Positions 1 to 12,198 of a stretch of DNA of 64,000 nt are shown in pieces (position 1 is the stretch's first letter; each line of letters opens with the position of its first letter). Origin of the DNA: Tubulanus polymorphus. Its lineage: Eukaryota > Nemertea > Palaeonemertea > Tubulaniformes > Tubulanidae. Under the pieces are notes generated by a model. That model saw only the letters and a program-made list of their open reading frames with translations. It made no database searches and was not told where the DNA came from. Location: the NCBI RefSeq assembly GCF_964204645.1, contig NC_134031.1, positions 16,489,307 through 16,553,306 of the forward strand, in the 5' to 3' direction. Both the position numbers and the translations under genes were made by a program.

Positions 1-3000
1 TCTCACTATCGCACCTAGTGTAGTATCTGATCACCTGGAACAGAGGCAGGCACTATGGTATGTAGTTTTAGTTTATTATGTTCTATGGCGTCGCCTGAAA
101 TTGTTCGTCAGGACCCAGTTCTATGGTTGCAACTTTGACAAGAATTCCATTTCAGCTTTCAAAAACTGTATCATCTTGAATCTAGCATCTTACCTACTTC
201 ATTCCAGTGCAACTGGGTCTTGCGTATTTATTTTATGTACTTAGATCAAAAACATCAATGGTCTGATAAACTTTGAAATGGGATTGCAATGATCAGGTCA
301 GCGAATCGAATGCATTTATATGGCAAAATCTTGTTTACAAAAAGTCTGTAAAGGTTTTCTCGAGCTTTTCCTAGTTTTGAATAAAAGTATTTCATCAACA
401 TTATTGATTACCCGTACTTCATCCTAGTTTTTGACAAAATTTCAACTGGAATAAGTTTTGAAATTAGTAATAATTGTTTTTGCTCGACCAGTGGTTACAG
501 CTTAAGTGTTGAAGGGTTGTTTACCGCCAGACCTGATGACCCAATGTTACAGTCTGCTACCAATTCATAAATGAAATCGGGATTAGAAAAGAGGATAGAC
601 CTAGATGTCTTGTGAGCTGGTATTGTCATCCGTGCCCGTGGCACCCGCCCGTCTTTACAACCGGGATTATACCACTATCATTGTCCTCTAAAATAAATAG
701 GACCCGGGCATGGTTACAGGTTGACAGTTGGGATAATAGCACCCCTTGTGAAAACCAGGCCACATGCATAGTAAAGAGATGCCAACATTATCAATTGTGC
801 ATTATAGTTATAGGCTTTCGGGATTCAGAGATAAATTTCGCATTTTAAATTTGCTACGTTTGCATAAAATACGCGAGTGAAGTTTCCTTATTTCCATCCT
901 CTTATAGACTGCACAATATTCTTAGTGATTCGAGTTAGTTTTTGCCATAGATCTGTTGCAACATTTTATCGAACGAAAGTTGATTCCGCAAACTTAAATG
1001 TCTAGTGAAATTTTCGGGCGCGCGTGGTTTGAATTTGAGCATCCTTCTATATGAATTAGAACATAGAGATATTGGACTTATAACCTCTGACTTCATCATT
1101 TGCAAGCTTACATTCACCTGTTATAGTAGTCTTTCGCAAAAGCCACTGGTGACTATAGATCGCAAAATTCGTAGTGAATAATATTCTACATTACTTGGAG
1201 TTAGTTAGTTGGACGTATTTGCGATATTGTGATGAAATTATTTGAGAGAAAGAAAGCATCAATTCTAATGTTGTAGAATATCTTGCTGATGTATATGTTC
1301 TGATAGGGCTTTGACCAGAGACTAGATCATGGATTGCTTACCGTTTATAGTGAGTATATATATTATTACACAGTGACCTGCTTGTTTTCGGATTTATTTG
1401 TCGTGTACTTTGCGAGCTTTTGTTTTCAAATCTAGAATTAATTTGCTTTTCCAACGTGAAGTGTGTACATAGCCCGACCTATTAATATGTAGGTATATGT
1501 GTTCGAATGTATGTCGGATCCGGGTTTGGTGACGGACCTGTGAAGACATCAAAGTCAGCAAGATAGTTTTGAGATCAGGTTGATTATCTTAAAGTTCAAG
1601 TGTTTTTTTGAAAGAAAAATGGGCAACTATTTTCTAGCAGTAGGCTTTGTATAACGGCCATATAACGGCTTTTGTCATACCTGTCCAATTCCTGTGGTAC
1701 TTGGACAAATTCCTGAAAATGCCCTGTAATGAGAACCTCAGAAATTAAAAGCATGTCTTACCTACTCCTGGCGTGAAATTAGTTCAAACTTTCTTCTCGA
1801 ACACCATATTTGTCGAGAATTATGTATCCTGTTCGGCTTAAAACTTTTGTCGCTGTTAATCTTCATACCTCTGAGAACTCATTGATTCACTAATGAATAT
1901 ATCTAATTAATTTTTTGCTGCTGCTACATTGTGCTGCTAGATAAAAAGGCCGTACTTAAACAATGTTGTAATTATTTTCCCCAAGTTGCTGTAAAAACAT
2001 AGTTTCCAAATGCAAAACAAACGGACAGTGCTTGCTACGATCGTCTTCGTCATTTACGCCAAAGATTCTGCTGAGTGTGACTGACATCTGTAAAGTTGTT
2101 AATTAGCAAAATTAGTTCATAAATCAGGACTGATTCAACGACGAGCTCATTCATCCAGCTTTATAAAGATTAATGGGAGGAAAAGCTTGATTCCGTTATT
2201 TCTGCGGAACAATTTCTATTCTGCCAAAACGTTAGGAATTCTGTAACAACTGGTTGAATTAGAGTTGAAAAATCTTTAGAGGATGTTCTGTTACTGCCCA
2301 ACACAAAATTCTAAGCCGGTAGTCAGCCAGTCTCGGAGAGATACAAAACTGTCTCAATACTTCAATACGAACTGATTGGTTTGTTAGTTTGAGAAAATGG
2401 GTCTGTCTAATTGATATCTGATTGAACATCACTGATTTTGAGTCCCATCTCAAACAATTATTGATAATTTGTCAAACAATTAGCTGTAATTTTGATAACC
2501 CATTCGAGTAGGCTTCCTGATTTAGCTTTACAAGAAAATAGATGCATATTTTCTCTTTTTACCGTAATTAAAGATCTTCTTAGCGAGATATTTTTATTGG
2601 CATGAAATCTGACAATTTAGAAATGGTTTCAACCATGATAATCTTAAATGGGATTTAGACGAAATTTATATCTTGAAATATTAACAAAAGTCGAAATATA
2701 GTTTAATGGATTTGGATTCCCGCTGATATTCAGTGTTAATTGATTCTCGAGATTATGTAAGTAATGGCTCAGTGACTGAAGATCTACACACTAGTCAGTT
2801 GCTACTTTGCTAATTGGTCACATTTGACTGCACTTTATTGTCCGATTGAACAGTTATTATTATTGCGTAGGTCTTACATAATTTATCTCCCCCCTCCTAA
2901 AATCTACCTGTAATCATTTTGTGATATGGTTTATTCCCAAGCAATCGAAGGGCCCCCCACGAACCCCCCTGGTGTCCTCTCAACGGTCAGACGTTACAAT

Positions 3001-3716
3001 TATGTCCATTTGTTCGTGGAAATTGTAGTTAGACATTTTGTTTGATGTTATTTTCGAATTCAATAATTCCTAGACAAACTTAAGCGTGGTACTTAGTTTT
3101 ATGTAAACTTACCATATAGGCCCATATAGCGACAAAAATGATATTCCAGCTTTCTTGGTTGTTTGTGGAAATTGTGGTTAGGAGTTTGTTCGATTTTATT
3201 TCGGAATGGAACAAGGATCAAACTAGCGTGGTGCCTAGTCCTATGAAAACTCACCAATTTTCATAATGAGATTATTCTTTTTTCAGCTTTTCCTGCTTGA
3301 TTTGTTTTTGATTGATTGAAATGTATTGTCTTACGGCAATGTGTTAAACCATACTTGGGAAATATCATTCTGAATTGAAATATCTTATTTGTCCTCTTAA
3401 ACTTCTTTAAATGTTTGAAGATTAACGTTTTATTAATCCCTATTTCGGACGTCTTAATCTTCATTCCACCACGGATTAAGTAACATAAATCCTAATGATC
3501 CTAAAACAGCCTGAAGTAATAATCCCTGCAGTGCCGTTACAGTAGCTGGCTGATTGGTCAGCGATCAGGGACAATAACCCAATTGACTATTGCACCAGCT
3601 ATTGTTTGAGATGTTACCCCCAGTCTGTGGGTGCAAACCGGGCAATTGTTAATCAGTGTCTGTTGCTAATTAATTGATGTCTATTCTGGACAGTGATGTG
3701 TACTCATCTGTCTGGG
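1..3716. other. Upstream non-coding spacer
   Basis: I see no gene here. The longest open frames are under 90 codons, lack recognisable motifs and lack splice partners. The stretch is AT-rich with scattered homopolymers. It contains one diverged direct repeat (listed separately) and ends in the presumed core promoter of the p53-family gene. A distal 5' untranslated exon of that gene cannot be excluded. Confidence 0.6.
3010..3262 (+). repeat. Diverged direct repeat, two ~105-bp copies
   Basis: Copies start near 3010 and 3159, about 149 bp apart. They share a GTGGAAATTGT core, a GTTTGAT/GTTCGAT-plus-TTATTT block and an AGCGTGGT block, and both run into an 'AAACTTACCA/AAACTCACCA'-type end. Function unknown; probably a transposon remnant or local duplication. 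Confidence 0.55.
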
Positions 3717-3727
3717 TATATATAAAA
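3717..3727 (+). promoter_or_regulatory. Candidate TATA box of the p53-family gene
   Basis: A TATATATAAAA string lies about 140 bases upstream of the first coding ATG (3862). Transcription would start near 3745-3760, giving a 5' leader of roughly 100 bases. No intron needs to be invoked between this site and the ATG. Position and sequence fit a TATA promoter, but the region is AT-rich, so chance occurrence is possible. Confidence 0.4.
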
Positions 3728-3861
3728 TCATAGAGCACCAGTCTGTCAAACACCAGTTGGCATTTATCAGTTGATCTACTGACTTCCTACTAGTGGTGCT
3801 ATATCTCTCATTCATCTTCGGATTTATTCGTTTGCGTTGCGTACAAATATCGGAAAAAAAT

Positions 3862-6800
3862 ATGTTCCCCGAAAGATCACCGTATTCCATGGTCGCGTCT
3901 CCGTATAGAGATTTGGACCCGGCGTTCTATCTCGACGATGAACTTAGTCGTGTAAGTGGTTATTCTTTTTTAAGAGGCAGATTCTTAGATCACTCGAGGA
4001 TTACTAGAAGGCTTTGACTGCTTCATTTTAGCAGTTCAAGTTCGGCTCTATATTTTTTTGGGAAGAAAAATCATCACTCGGGAAAACAAATCGGTAAAAT
4101 GTATTTACAATTATTTTTGCTCTCAATTTTTTCAGCCAATCAAAGAAGAGCCAATAATAACAACAACGGCCATGTCCCAGGAATCGAACAAGTCTCTGAT
4201 GTCGCAGGAGACGTTCGATTTCCTATGGAGCAATCTTCAAGACGTGACATCGAACGGGTAAGTTGCGACAGGTGTTAAAATTTGAAGCATTTACCGATGT
4301 AGTTTCATCTCAGATCTGAGTTTAAAAACTATGGAACTGGGCCCGGAAAAACAGTTTCTTGAACCCGGTCAAAATAATTACATTTATGGCATTTACCTCG
4401 TTCCGTCCATTTTATTGCTTTATATGGGTTTAAAACTGGTCATTGATAATTTTGGGCTGGGCAGTTTAATTCTATGAAACCTATTCGTCATTGGTAATGA
4501 CTTTGTTAAGGTCCGATCGGAATTCCGAGAACTCGATTCTTTACCCGGGAAAAATATTGCCTACAATTAAGACCACTACCGGACAGCGCGGTTTGCGCGA
4601 TCCCTTTGAAAGCTTTCGTCGCGACGAACAATGTATTGTTTAAACGTAAATTTAAATCGCGGTTTGAATTCCAATTTACATTGAGCGCGCTAATATTATT
4701 TGCTCGCCGACGTGACCTTCACGAAGCCAACTATGCAAATCGAGAATCGGTTTTGATTGCTGAGAATTCGTCATAATTTGTCTGAATTCTTAAATTCGAA
4801 TTCGTGTCTGTCGAATTCGATCGCGTTTTCTGTTAGTGTAATTTAATTTATGAGAATTAGTTTTCGAGGTCGGTTAAATTTTCGGCTGATAAGTTCGAGC
4901 TCGCGATGTATACGAAAAACGAATGCTGTTGAAGTATGTCTTATCTGAAATGTGTAAAGTCCATCCCTGATATAATTTATGTATGTAAATACAGAACTGA
5001 TTATGACTACTATTTGAGAGTGGTTTCTGCTCTTTAAGACCTCAACTACTCAAAAAGATATCGAAATACCCTAAAATTGGAATGATTTCTTCAATTTCAA
5101 CTTCTATTTTCGATGTCAAATTACTCTTATCTTTAGTGTAAATTACAACTTAGAGATATCAGGTAGTCCGGTCTGTAGAATAAGTTCATGCTTAGAATAT
5201 GAAAGTCGACAAATTTCGGAAATTTATTCAAAATTTACACCTCTCATCGGGTTGTAGAATATGTACTTTACGCGTCTCGTAAACGTTTTCAGTACACTTA
5301 ACATTTAACGCGATCAACCGAACTTTTCATTCTCGTTTTACCGAGAAAAAGGTCCCTTTTATTCGTTCGTTCATTTGTTTTCGTTAAGAGAAGATTCTTT
5401 TGCGAGAAGAAAACTTCCCGGGCGTTGAACACGTTAACCTATTTGAGCTGTTATGCAAATGAAGACGGTACTGGTTTCATATCAGTGGCACTTCCTGATT
5501 TGTCAACGCGGCGACTTTTTGGAAGCGCTCCAACCAACCGAACCGTCTCATGAGCCACCCCTAGAATTGAATTCAACGTACACGCTGTTGTCTTCGATGT
5601 TATATACGCTGAAAGAATATTACGGCGATTGTACCGCGCGGTCCCCGGGTATTTTATTCTAATTAAGGGTAGCTCGTAACGCGGGATAGGCCCAGGCAGA
5701 CCTGACTTGGCAGCCGAGCCGATTGGATAGGACTATGGCGACTAGTGGAACTATAGTGTATTTCAGCGATAGGTAGGCCATTTTGATTCGCAGTACTGCC
5801 ACTTACTAGACAAACTTTTGAACTTATCACCAAAAACTTTCTAAAATTAAGCGTATTCTTTTTTTTTTTTTTACTAATCGAAATAGCGAGTTTTTTCGTC
5901 AATTCCCTCATTCGATCTCGGCTTCTGCCAATATTGCATGTATTTCACATAATTCTTTTTTCAACTGAATGAAAATCTAGTGGCTCGTTCCTGTTGACAA
6001 TTAATTGAAAAATGGCTAGCCGATTCAAATTGTGAAATAGTCTGACGGATTTACTAACCATCTTCGTAATTTTTGGAACTAACTCTGAGTTTGTTTTTTT
6101 TTTTTTTTCAATATATTCAATATCTGTTTGTCGATAATGCATATATTTTTGTGCAATTCTTTTTTTCGACTTAATGAAAATGAAGTCACTTGATCCTGTT
6201 GACTTTCAATCGAAAAATAGGTAGCTGATTAAGATTGTAAAGTAGTCTGAAATTATTATAACAATCTTCAAAATTTTTGGCAAGCCAATTGTTTGAATAT
6301 TTATTTTCTATTTTTTTTTTTGGTCAGAATTTTTATGAAAATGTTTTTTTTTTGGTTTGGTCATTCTAATCATCGACCTAATAAAATGCACATTTTCCCC
6401 AATGAGTAAAAAATAATTCAGTCAATAGATTCCATCATGATGATTACAATATTTATTCTACGATTAGTGATAGTGAGTATATAGGCACTGTGAGAGGTGG
6501 CTGAAAAACCTATTCCGGGTGGTTCGCATTCATAAACAACTCATCTGCCGGTTTTTCATAATAAATGCGAAGAATCTATTATTCCTAATGATAATTTGTG
6601 ATCGGTAAAGTGTGAAGGACATAGGAGATAATCCCACCCACTTTTCAAGTTGTTTACTACTTTGAAACAAATTGACCCGGTGACTCATCGGGGTGTTTCG
6701 AATGTTATCAATCAGGTTTTTTGATCAATCAATGGAACAGATTTTCCGGGTTCGAACGGAATGCAGATTTTGTTGTCTTATATCGCTAATCTAATTCCAA

Positions 6801-9800
6801 TTCGCTGTCAATTACTTACGGGGATATAATTTTAGAAGGGCCCACTAGATTTCATTGCAGGGGGGCCGCTTACCTGGAAATCAGGGAAAACTCGGAGAAT
6901 TTTCTTCTCTTTAAAGAAAGTCGGGAATTTTGTAAAAACAAATTAAAAAACCTAAAAATCTCAGAGAAGGATCTGGGTAATTTGTTGAGATTACTTGATC
7001 AACAGTTTCCTTCTACAAATGTCTTATGTATTTGACTCTTAGTTAATTGCATTCTTAGCAGATCAAGTAAAAGAATAGTCGGGGAATAAGCAAGTCAAAT
7101 ATATAAGGCCTCCTTGCATAAATTTTTTTTAATTTTTCAATTTCAAGTGCGTTTGATTTATCAATTAAAGCTGTGTTTAAATCATCTGGATTCCGTAACT
7201 CTGCAATTATGAAAAAATGTCCATTTACGTAAATATAGGTATATCTTGCAGACATCACCAGTGAAAACATAACCATTAAAAGCGATTCTAAGTCGTACAA
7301 TAAATCATCGCAATTCACTGCAATGAATCATTCTATGAGTCTATCGCGAATTGAAACATTGAATGAACGCTTTTTTATTCCATTCAGTAAGATCATATTT
7401 GCGATAAATATGGCTAAATCGTTTGAATGCGTTCCAGCGTTGAGAATTGCTATTTGTATCGAGTAAATCATTCGCTAAAAAACACTTCTATTCATTTTGT
7501 CCCCCTCGAAATGCCAGTTTTACTCGCGTTTTGTTAAAGTCGTCTTGTTTACGAAGAGAGACCTTTTATGAACCAGGGGTCGGGAACTGAATTTTATTCA
7601 TCAGGACATGAATAGAGAATAGGTATAATTCAAGTCCCAAAATAAAACACTGTAGACGTTTTATGTTGACTGTTTATTCGATATGAACAAGCTATAATTT
7701 TCCTAGTGGAATTTCGGAATTTTTATCTCAACATTGCTTGTTTAGGTAAAATATCCAACTCGGTCCAGAAAAAGCAATTTGAGCAATTTTCATTCATCTT
7801 GCACAGAAATCGTGTATCATTTGACCTATTGCAAGTTTACGTATTATGAAATTATGAAATCCTAAAGAAGATATATTTTTAGTATTAAAAAGGGATTGGA
7901 TCATAAACTGTCAGATCATATCAGATAGCTGGTGATAACAAAAAACTACCCTTTCTAAAACGGTGAAATATCAGGTTTTGATTTATGTCAAAATGATAAT
8001 TTTTGTTTTTTTGTTTTTGTTTTTTTCTAATAGGGATCTGTCACAGCTTCACGCGAAAGATGTGGAATATTCGTACGATGATAATTCGAGTGACCATTCG
8101 GCGAGTATACAAGTAGAACGTTTCTCTCTTGGAAGTAGCGCCTATAATCGTTCGGATGTGCTGCCCGACCTCGTAAGTATATCCAAGAACATTTGAGAAA
8201 AGATTCGATCATTTTCTCTAAAACATAATTACCATGCAATAGATGTTTTGTCGACAAAAATAGAGGGCCTGGGTCCGGTGGCCCTCCCCTAAATCCGCCC
8301 CTGACAGTTGTACCTTTATCCTTGATTCGGAACTAATTAATGTCAACCGATTACTGCTGGACTGGGTTCGGATTCATAGCGCGATTTGGAAAAGAAATCA
8401 TGAATCTCGACTTGCGTAACTCGAAATTGTACCGTACTTTTTCAATGCTTTTTATGCACAATGCTGACTGATGCATTGAAAAGTGCACTACCTGCGAAGT
8501 GTACACACTAGGAGGTGTTGGGATATCACTTCTCTAGACATGCCCAGACTTGAATCTTAAAAAGCAGCATAAGCCTGATGAGAGTATTAGTCATTTCATG
8601 TGAAGTCGTTGATACGGAAAATGGACTGTATTCGATCTGCAGGTAGTTGATAGAAATATTTTTTTCGAAATTCCTACCGAAGATCGATTGCGAAATAGGG
8701 ACTAATTTCGATGATGAGTAAGTTGTTGTTATTCGCGGTCGGGATGGGATGGGTCCTTGCTTCCGATGACGTCATGTACAAGTCTGAGCGTGCCTCGAGA
8801 CTTCAGCATGGCGAGGAGCACCCGATACGATCTCCGCAATGGAAAGAAAACGAGAAAATGTTCAGTGCACTTGGTATGAGCTTTATTACTGAATTTGTCC
8901 TTTGAAACTAGAAGGAACTTATAAGAAATATGGCCGCGCCGTTAAAAATCTATAAGTATTGATTGATGTGAATTCTAGATATGTGGTTCCATTAAATTTC
9001 TGTCCGTTGTTTGGTAAGAGCATACGCCGGTACGTAATTTCAGCGCAATTCAATCTAAACCTATAAACCTTTGTACCTGAAACTTCAACGAGTACAATAC
9101 TGAATACACAAATGTTGTATAATGTATTTTACCCCATAGTGGACGTTTCCATAAAGGAAATTCCCCGTATTTTAAATCTGCCTATTTTGTAAGCGGTTGG
9201 TTAAGAAATATAAGACGTTAATTGCGTTTTGAATTCCGGAGTTATTTATCTCGTCTCGTCAGTCGGTGTATAAGTTGAAAAAACGGTTCGAATTCATCGA
9301 TCGCGTTCGTGAAAATATTTCCCTTTTCGTTCTAATGATTTCAACGATTTACTGTTTCAATCATGACCTGCAGTCTTCTGAAATCTTCTGAATACCATTT
9401 AAACGATGAAGATTAGGTTATTCATTGTTTTGTTTTCTTTTATCTTTATAGTTTATCCCGAACAGCGGAGCGAATGGCGTCATGTCTCCAGACTCACAGA
9501 CAGTTACCTCAAGTCCCACATATTCAGTGCCAGACACAAGCACTCAGGTACTTTTCCTAAAATATTCATAACTCAATACTCTCCGTCAAAGGGCCAGTTG
9601 CTTAAAAGTTGGTTAAAGATAACCCATGGGTAAATGCCAGAGTAACAATGAACCTTTAATTGTTACTGTGTCAACTAATTAGCTGTAACCAACTTTTGAG
9701 CAACTGCAGCCTGAATTCTACATTGACATCAGTCTAAGATATTAATTATTGACTTGTGAAAATTTCAGCGATCGCCTGGTCCTTATTCGCCAGTATGTAA

Positions 9801-12135
9801 CAGTACCCCGACTCCATCTGTACCATCAAAGTAAGTACGATACATCAGGTATAGATGTCTCAAATCTTTAAATATTTGTCTATGTTTATCCAAATTCCAT
9901 CGATATCCGTTCTAATGAAATCGTATTTGTTTACAGTACGAATTACTCAGGGGAATATGGTTTCGAAGTGTCCGTGGCGCAGCAGTCAAAAGAGACTAAG
10001 TCGACTACATGGACGGTAAGCAAAAAGACAAGAGGGGCCACTTACTGGAAATCAGGGAACTTCTAATGAAAAAAAATTCAAAATCGGGGAAAAGTCTGGG
10101 AAAAAGCGATTCAAATATAAGTGCCCAACCTGAAACAGCAAGGAGTGAATTCAATAATTTCGAATTGCGACTCTCGAACTTGGAATAAAAACCTGTCACC
10201 CTCAATATCAGTAATCGTTCAAGTTCATTTCATAATTCTTTCAATTTCTGTTTCAGTTTTCTGATCCGTTGAACAAACTGTTCGTTCGTCTGGCCACCAC
10301 TTGTCCGATCCGGTTCCGAACGACGAAGCCTCCGCCTCAGGGCTGCATTATTCGCGCGATGCCGATCTACATGAAGCCCGAACACGTGCAAGAAGTGGTG
10401 AAACGCTGCCCGAATCACGCCACAACAAGAGAACATAATGAGAACCATCCGGCGCCCGAACATCTCGTCAGGTGTGAGCATAAATGCGCTCAGTACTGGG
10501 AGGATCCGTATTCCCATCGTCAAAGCGTCATCATTCCTCACGAGAATCCGCAGGCTGGTAGCGACTGGGTAACCAATCTATACCAGTTTATGTGCTTCAG
10601 TTCGTGCGTCGGTGGTTTGAACCGGCGTCAAGTCCAGGTCGTCTTTACCTTAGAAACAGCGGAGTAAGTTTTCCTAATTTCATCTGATTTGCTAATTTTT
10701 TTTCGCCGATTCATTTCGTAGATATTTGATGAATATTTGTATCGTTTTTTTTCCGTAGCACGAAAGTTCTCGGACGTCGCGTCTTCGAGGTCAGGATTTG
10801 CGCCTGCCCCGGCCGCGACCGTAAAGGCGAGGAAGCCAGCCTGAAGCCAAAACCAACGAATGGTGAGTTTATTCAGAATATCGAATAATTTGAGGGTGCC
10901 CACTTAACTGGATATCAGGGAAAAGTCGGGGAATTTTCTTTTCTTTGAAAAAGTCTGAATTCGGTAAAGAAAAAGAAAAACCATTAATCAGGAGAAAGTC
11001 GGAGAAATTGAATGAGATTCAAGATTGCGCATATAATCAAACAGATTCTGTCTGTGTTTTTTTCATATTTGACTTTGTTAACTGATAGAATTCTTAACAG
11101 ATCAAGTTGGGGACAAAGCACGGAAAAAGCAGTCAAATAAAAGTGGCTACCCTGTATTCAGTGCATCGTTATGTTGCGCAATATTTCACTCCGTGTATTC
11201 GTATCATTGTAGTGACGATGTCAACGGAGATATACTCGATCGGCCCGGCGGCTAAACGTAGAAAGTTGAACAGCAACGAAGTCTTCACCGTGCAAGTGCA
11301 CGGGCGCGAGAATTACGAGATTCTCTGTAGGATCCGCGATTCGCTGGAGTTGAGCGCGATGGTGTCGGCGGACCACGTTACCGCGTATAAGCAGCAACAA
11401 CAGCAACAAGAGAGTATTCAGAAACAGTAAGTTTGAAGATTCTGTTGAAACAGTATAACTGTTTCTCTCTATTCGTGCTTTCTCCGTGCTGTTTAGTGCC
11501 TAGGACTCGAGCAAACTCGATAGACTCCTTCTTGTTCTCGATTCTTTGCTGTTTACCCATGAAAACTGGTTTGAACGTTTCGAGCATCGTTTTGAAAATT
11601 GATGCACTCTTCTTAAAATGCTTTTATATGAGCTTAGATTTCTTGCTTTTAGCTCTTTTACTTCGATGCCTTTCAAAGGACCTTCCCACTTCCCCATTTT
11701 AAGTGCCGCAAATTAAAACTATCGAAGGCAAATCTGTCTCTTTTCCGATATGAATGTAGCCTGTTGCAAAAAAGCAAGCCCACTTCCCCGGTCCTGCCCT
11801 CAATCTGTATTGAAAAATCATACCGGTATATCAAAGAACTGTTTTGATTTTACCAGATCTCTCATCAGACGAAGGTAAAAAAAAGTTTTCTGTTCATTTC
11901 GTGATCTAACATTGGTGTTACGTATGAGTCCAGTTAATGCTTAGCGAAAGTTTGGTATTTGACACAAATGAAGTGCAGTGCTATTTGGTATCTCATGATC
12001 AGTAATGGATTTGTGAAATTTGCAAGATATTTTTAACAAGCCCGACAGTTGTTCAGAGGTCTGACATTTGGTTTGAGGATGAATTTTCGTTTTGAGATCT
12101 TCGTTTTCATCGTTATTTGTCATCGTTCTCATTAT

Positions 12136-12198
<63 letters not shown>

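Noticed and set aside
8711..8905. 64-codon frame starting with a signal-peptide-like stretch
   Set aside because: Its donor phase (1) does not fit exon 4 and no other partner exon was found. The overlapping 8766 frame fits better.
9406..9633. 75-codon plus-strand frame over p53-family exon 4
   Set aside because: Wrong frame. The phase-0 frame from the acceptor at 9451 gives the Ser/Pro/Thr-rich linker that joins exons 3 and 5.
10230..10541. 103-codon minus-strand open frame
   Set aside because: Antisense shadow of the conserved p53 DNA-binding exon on the plus strand.
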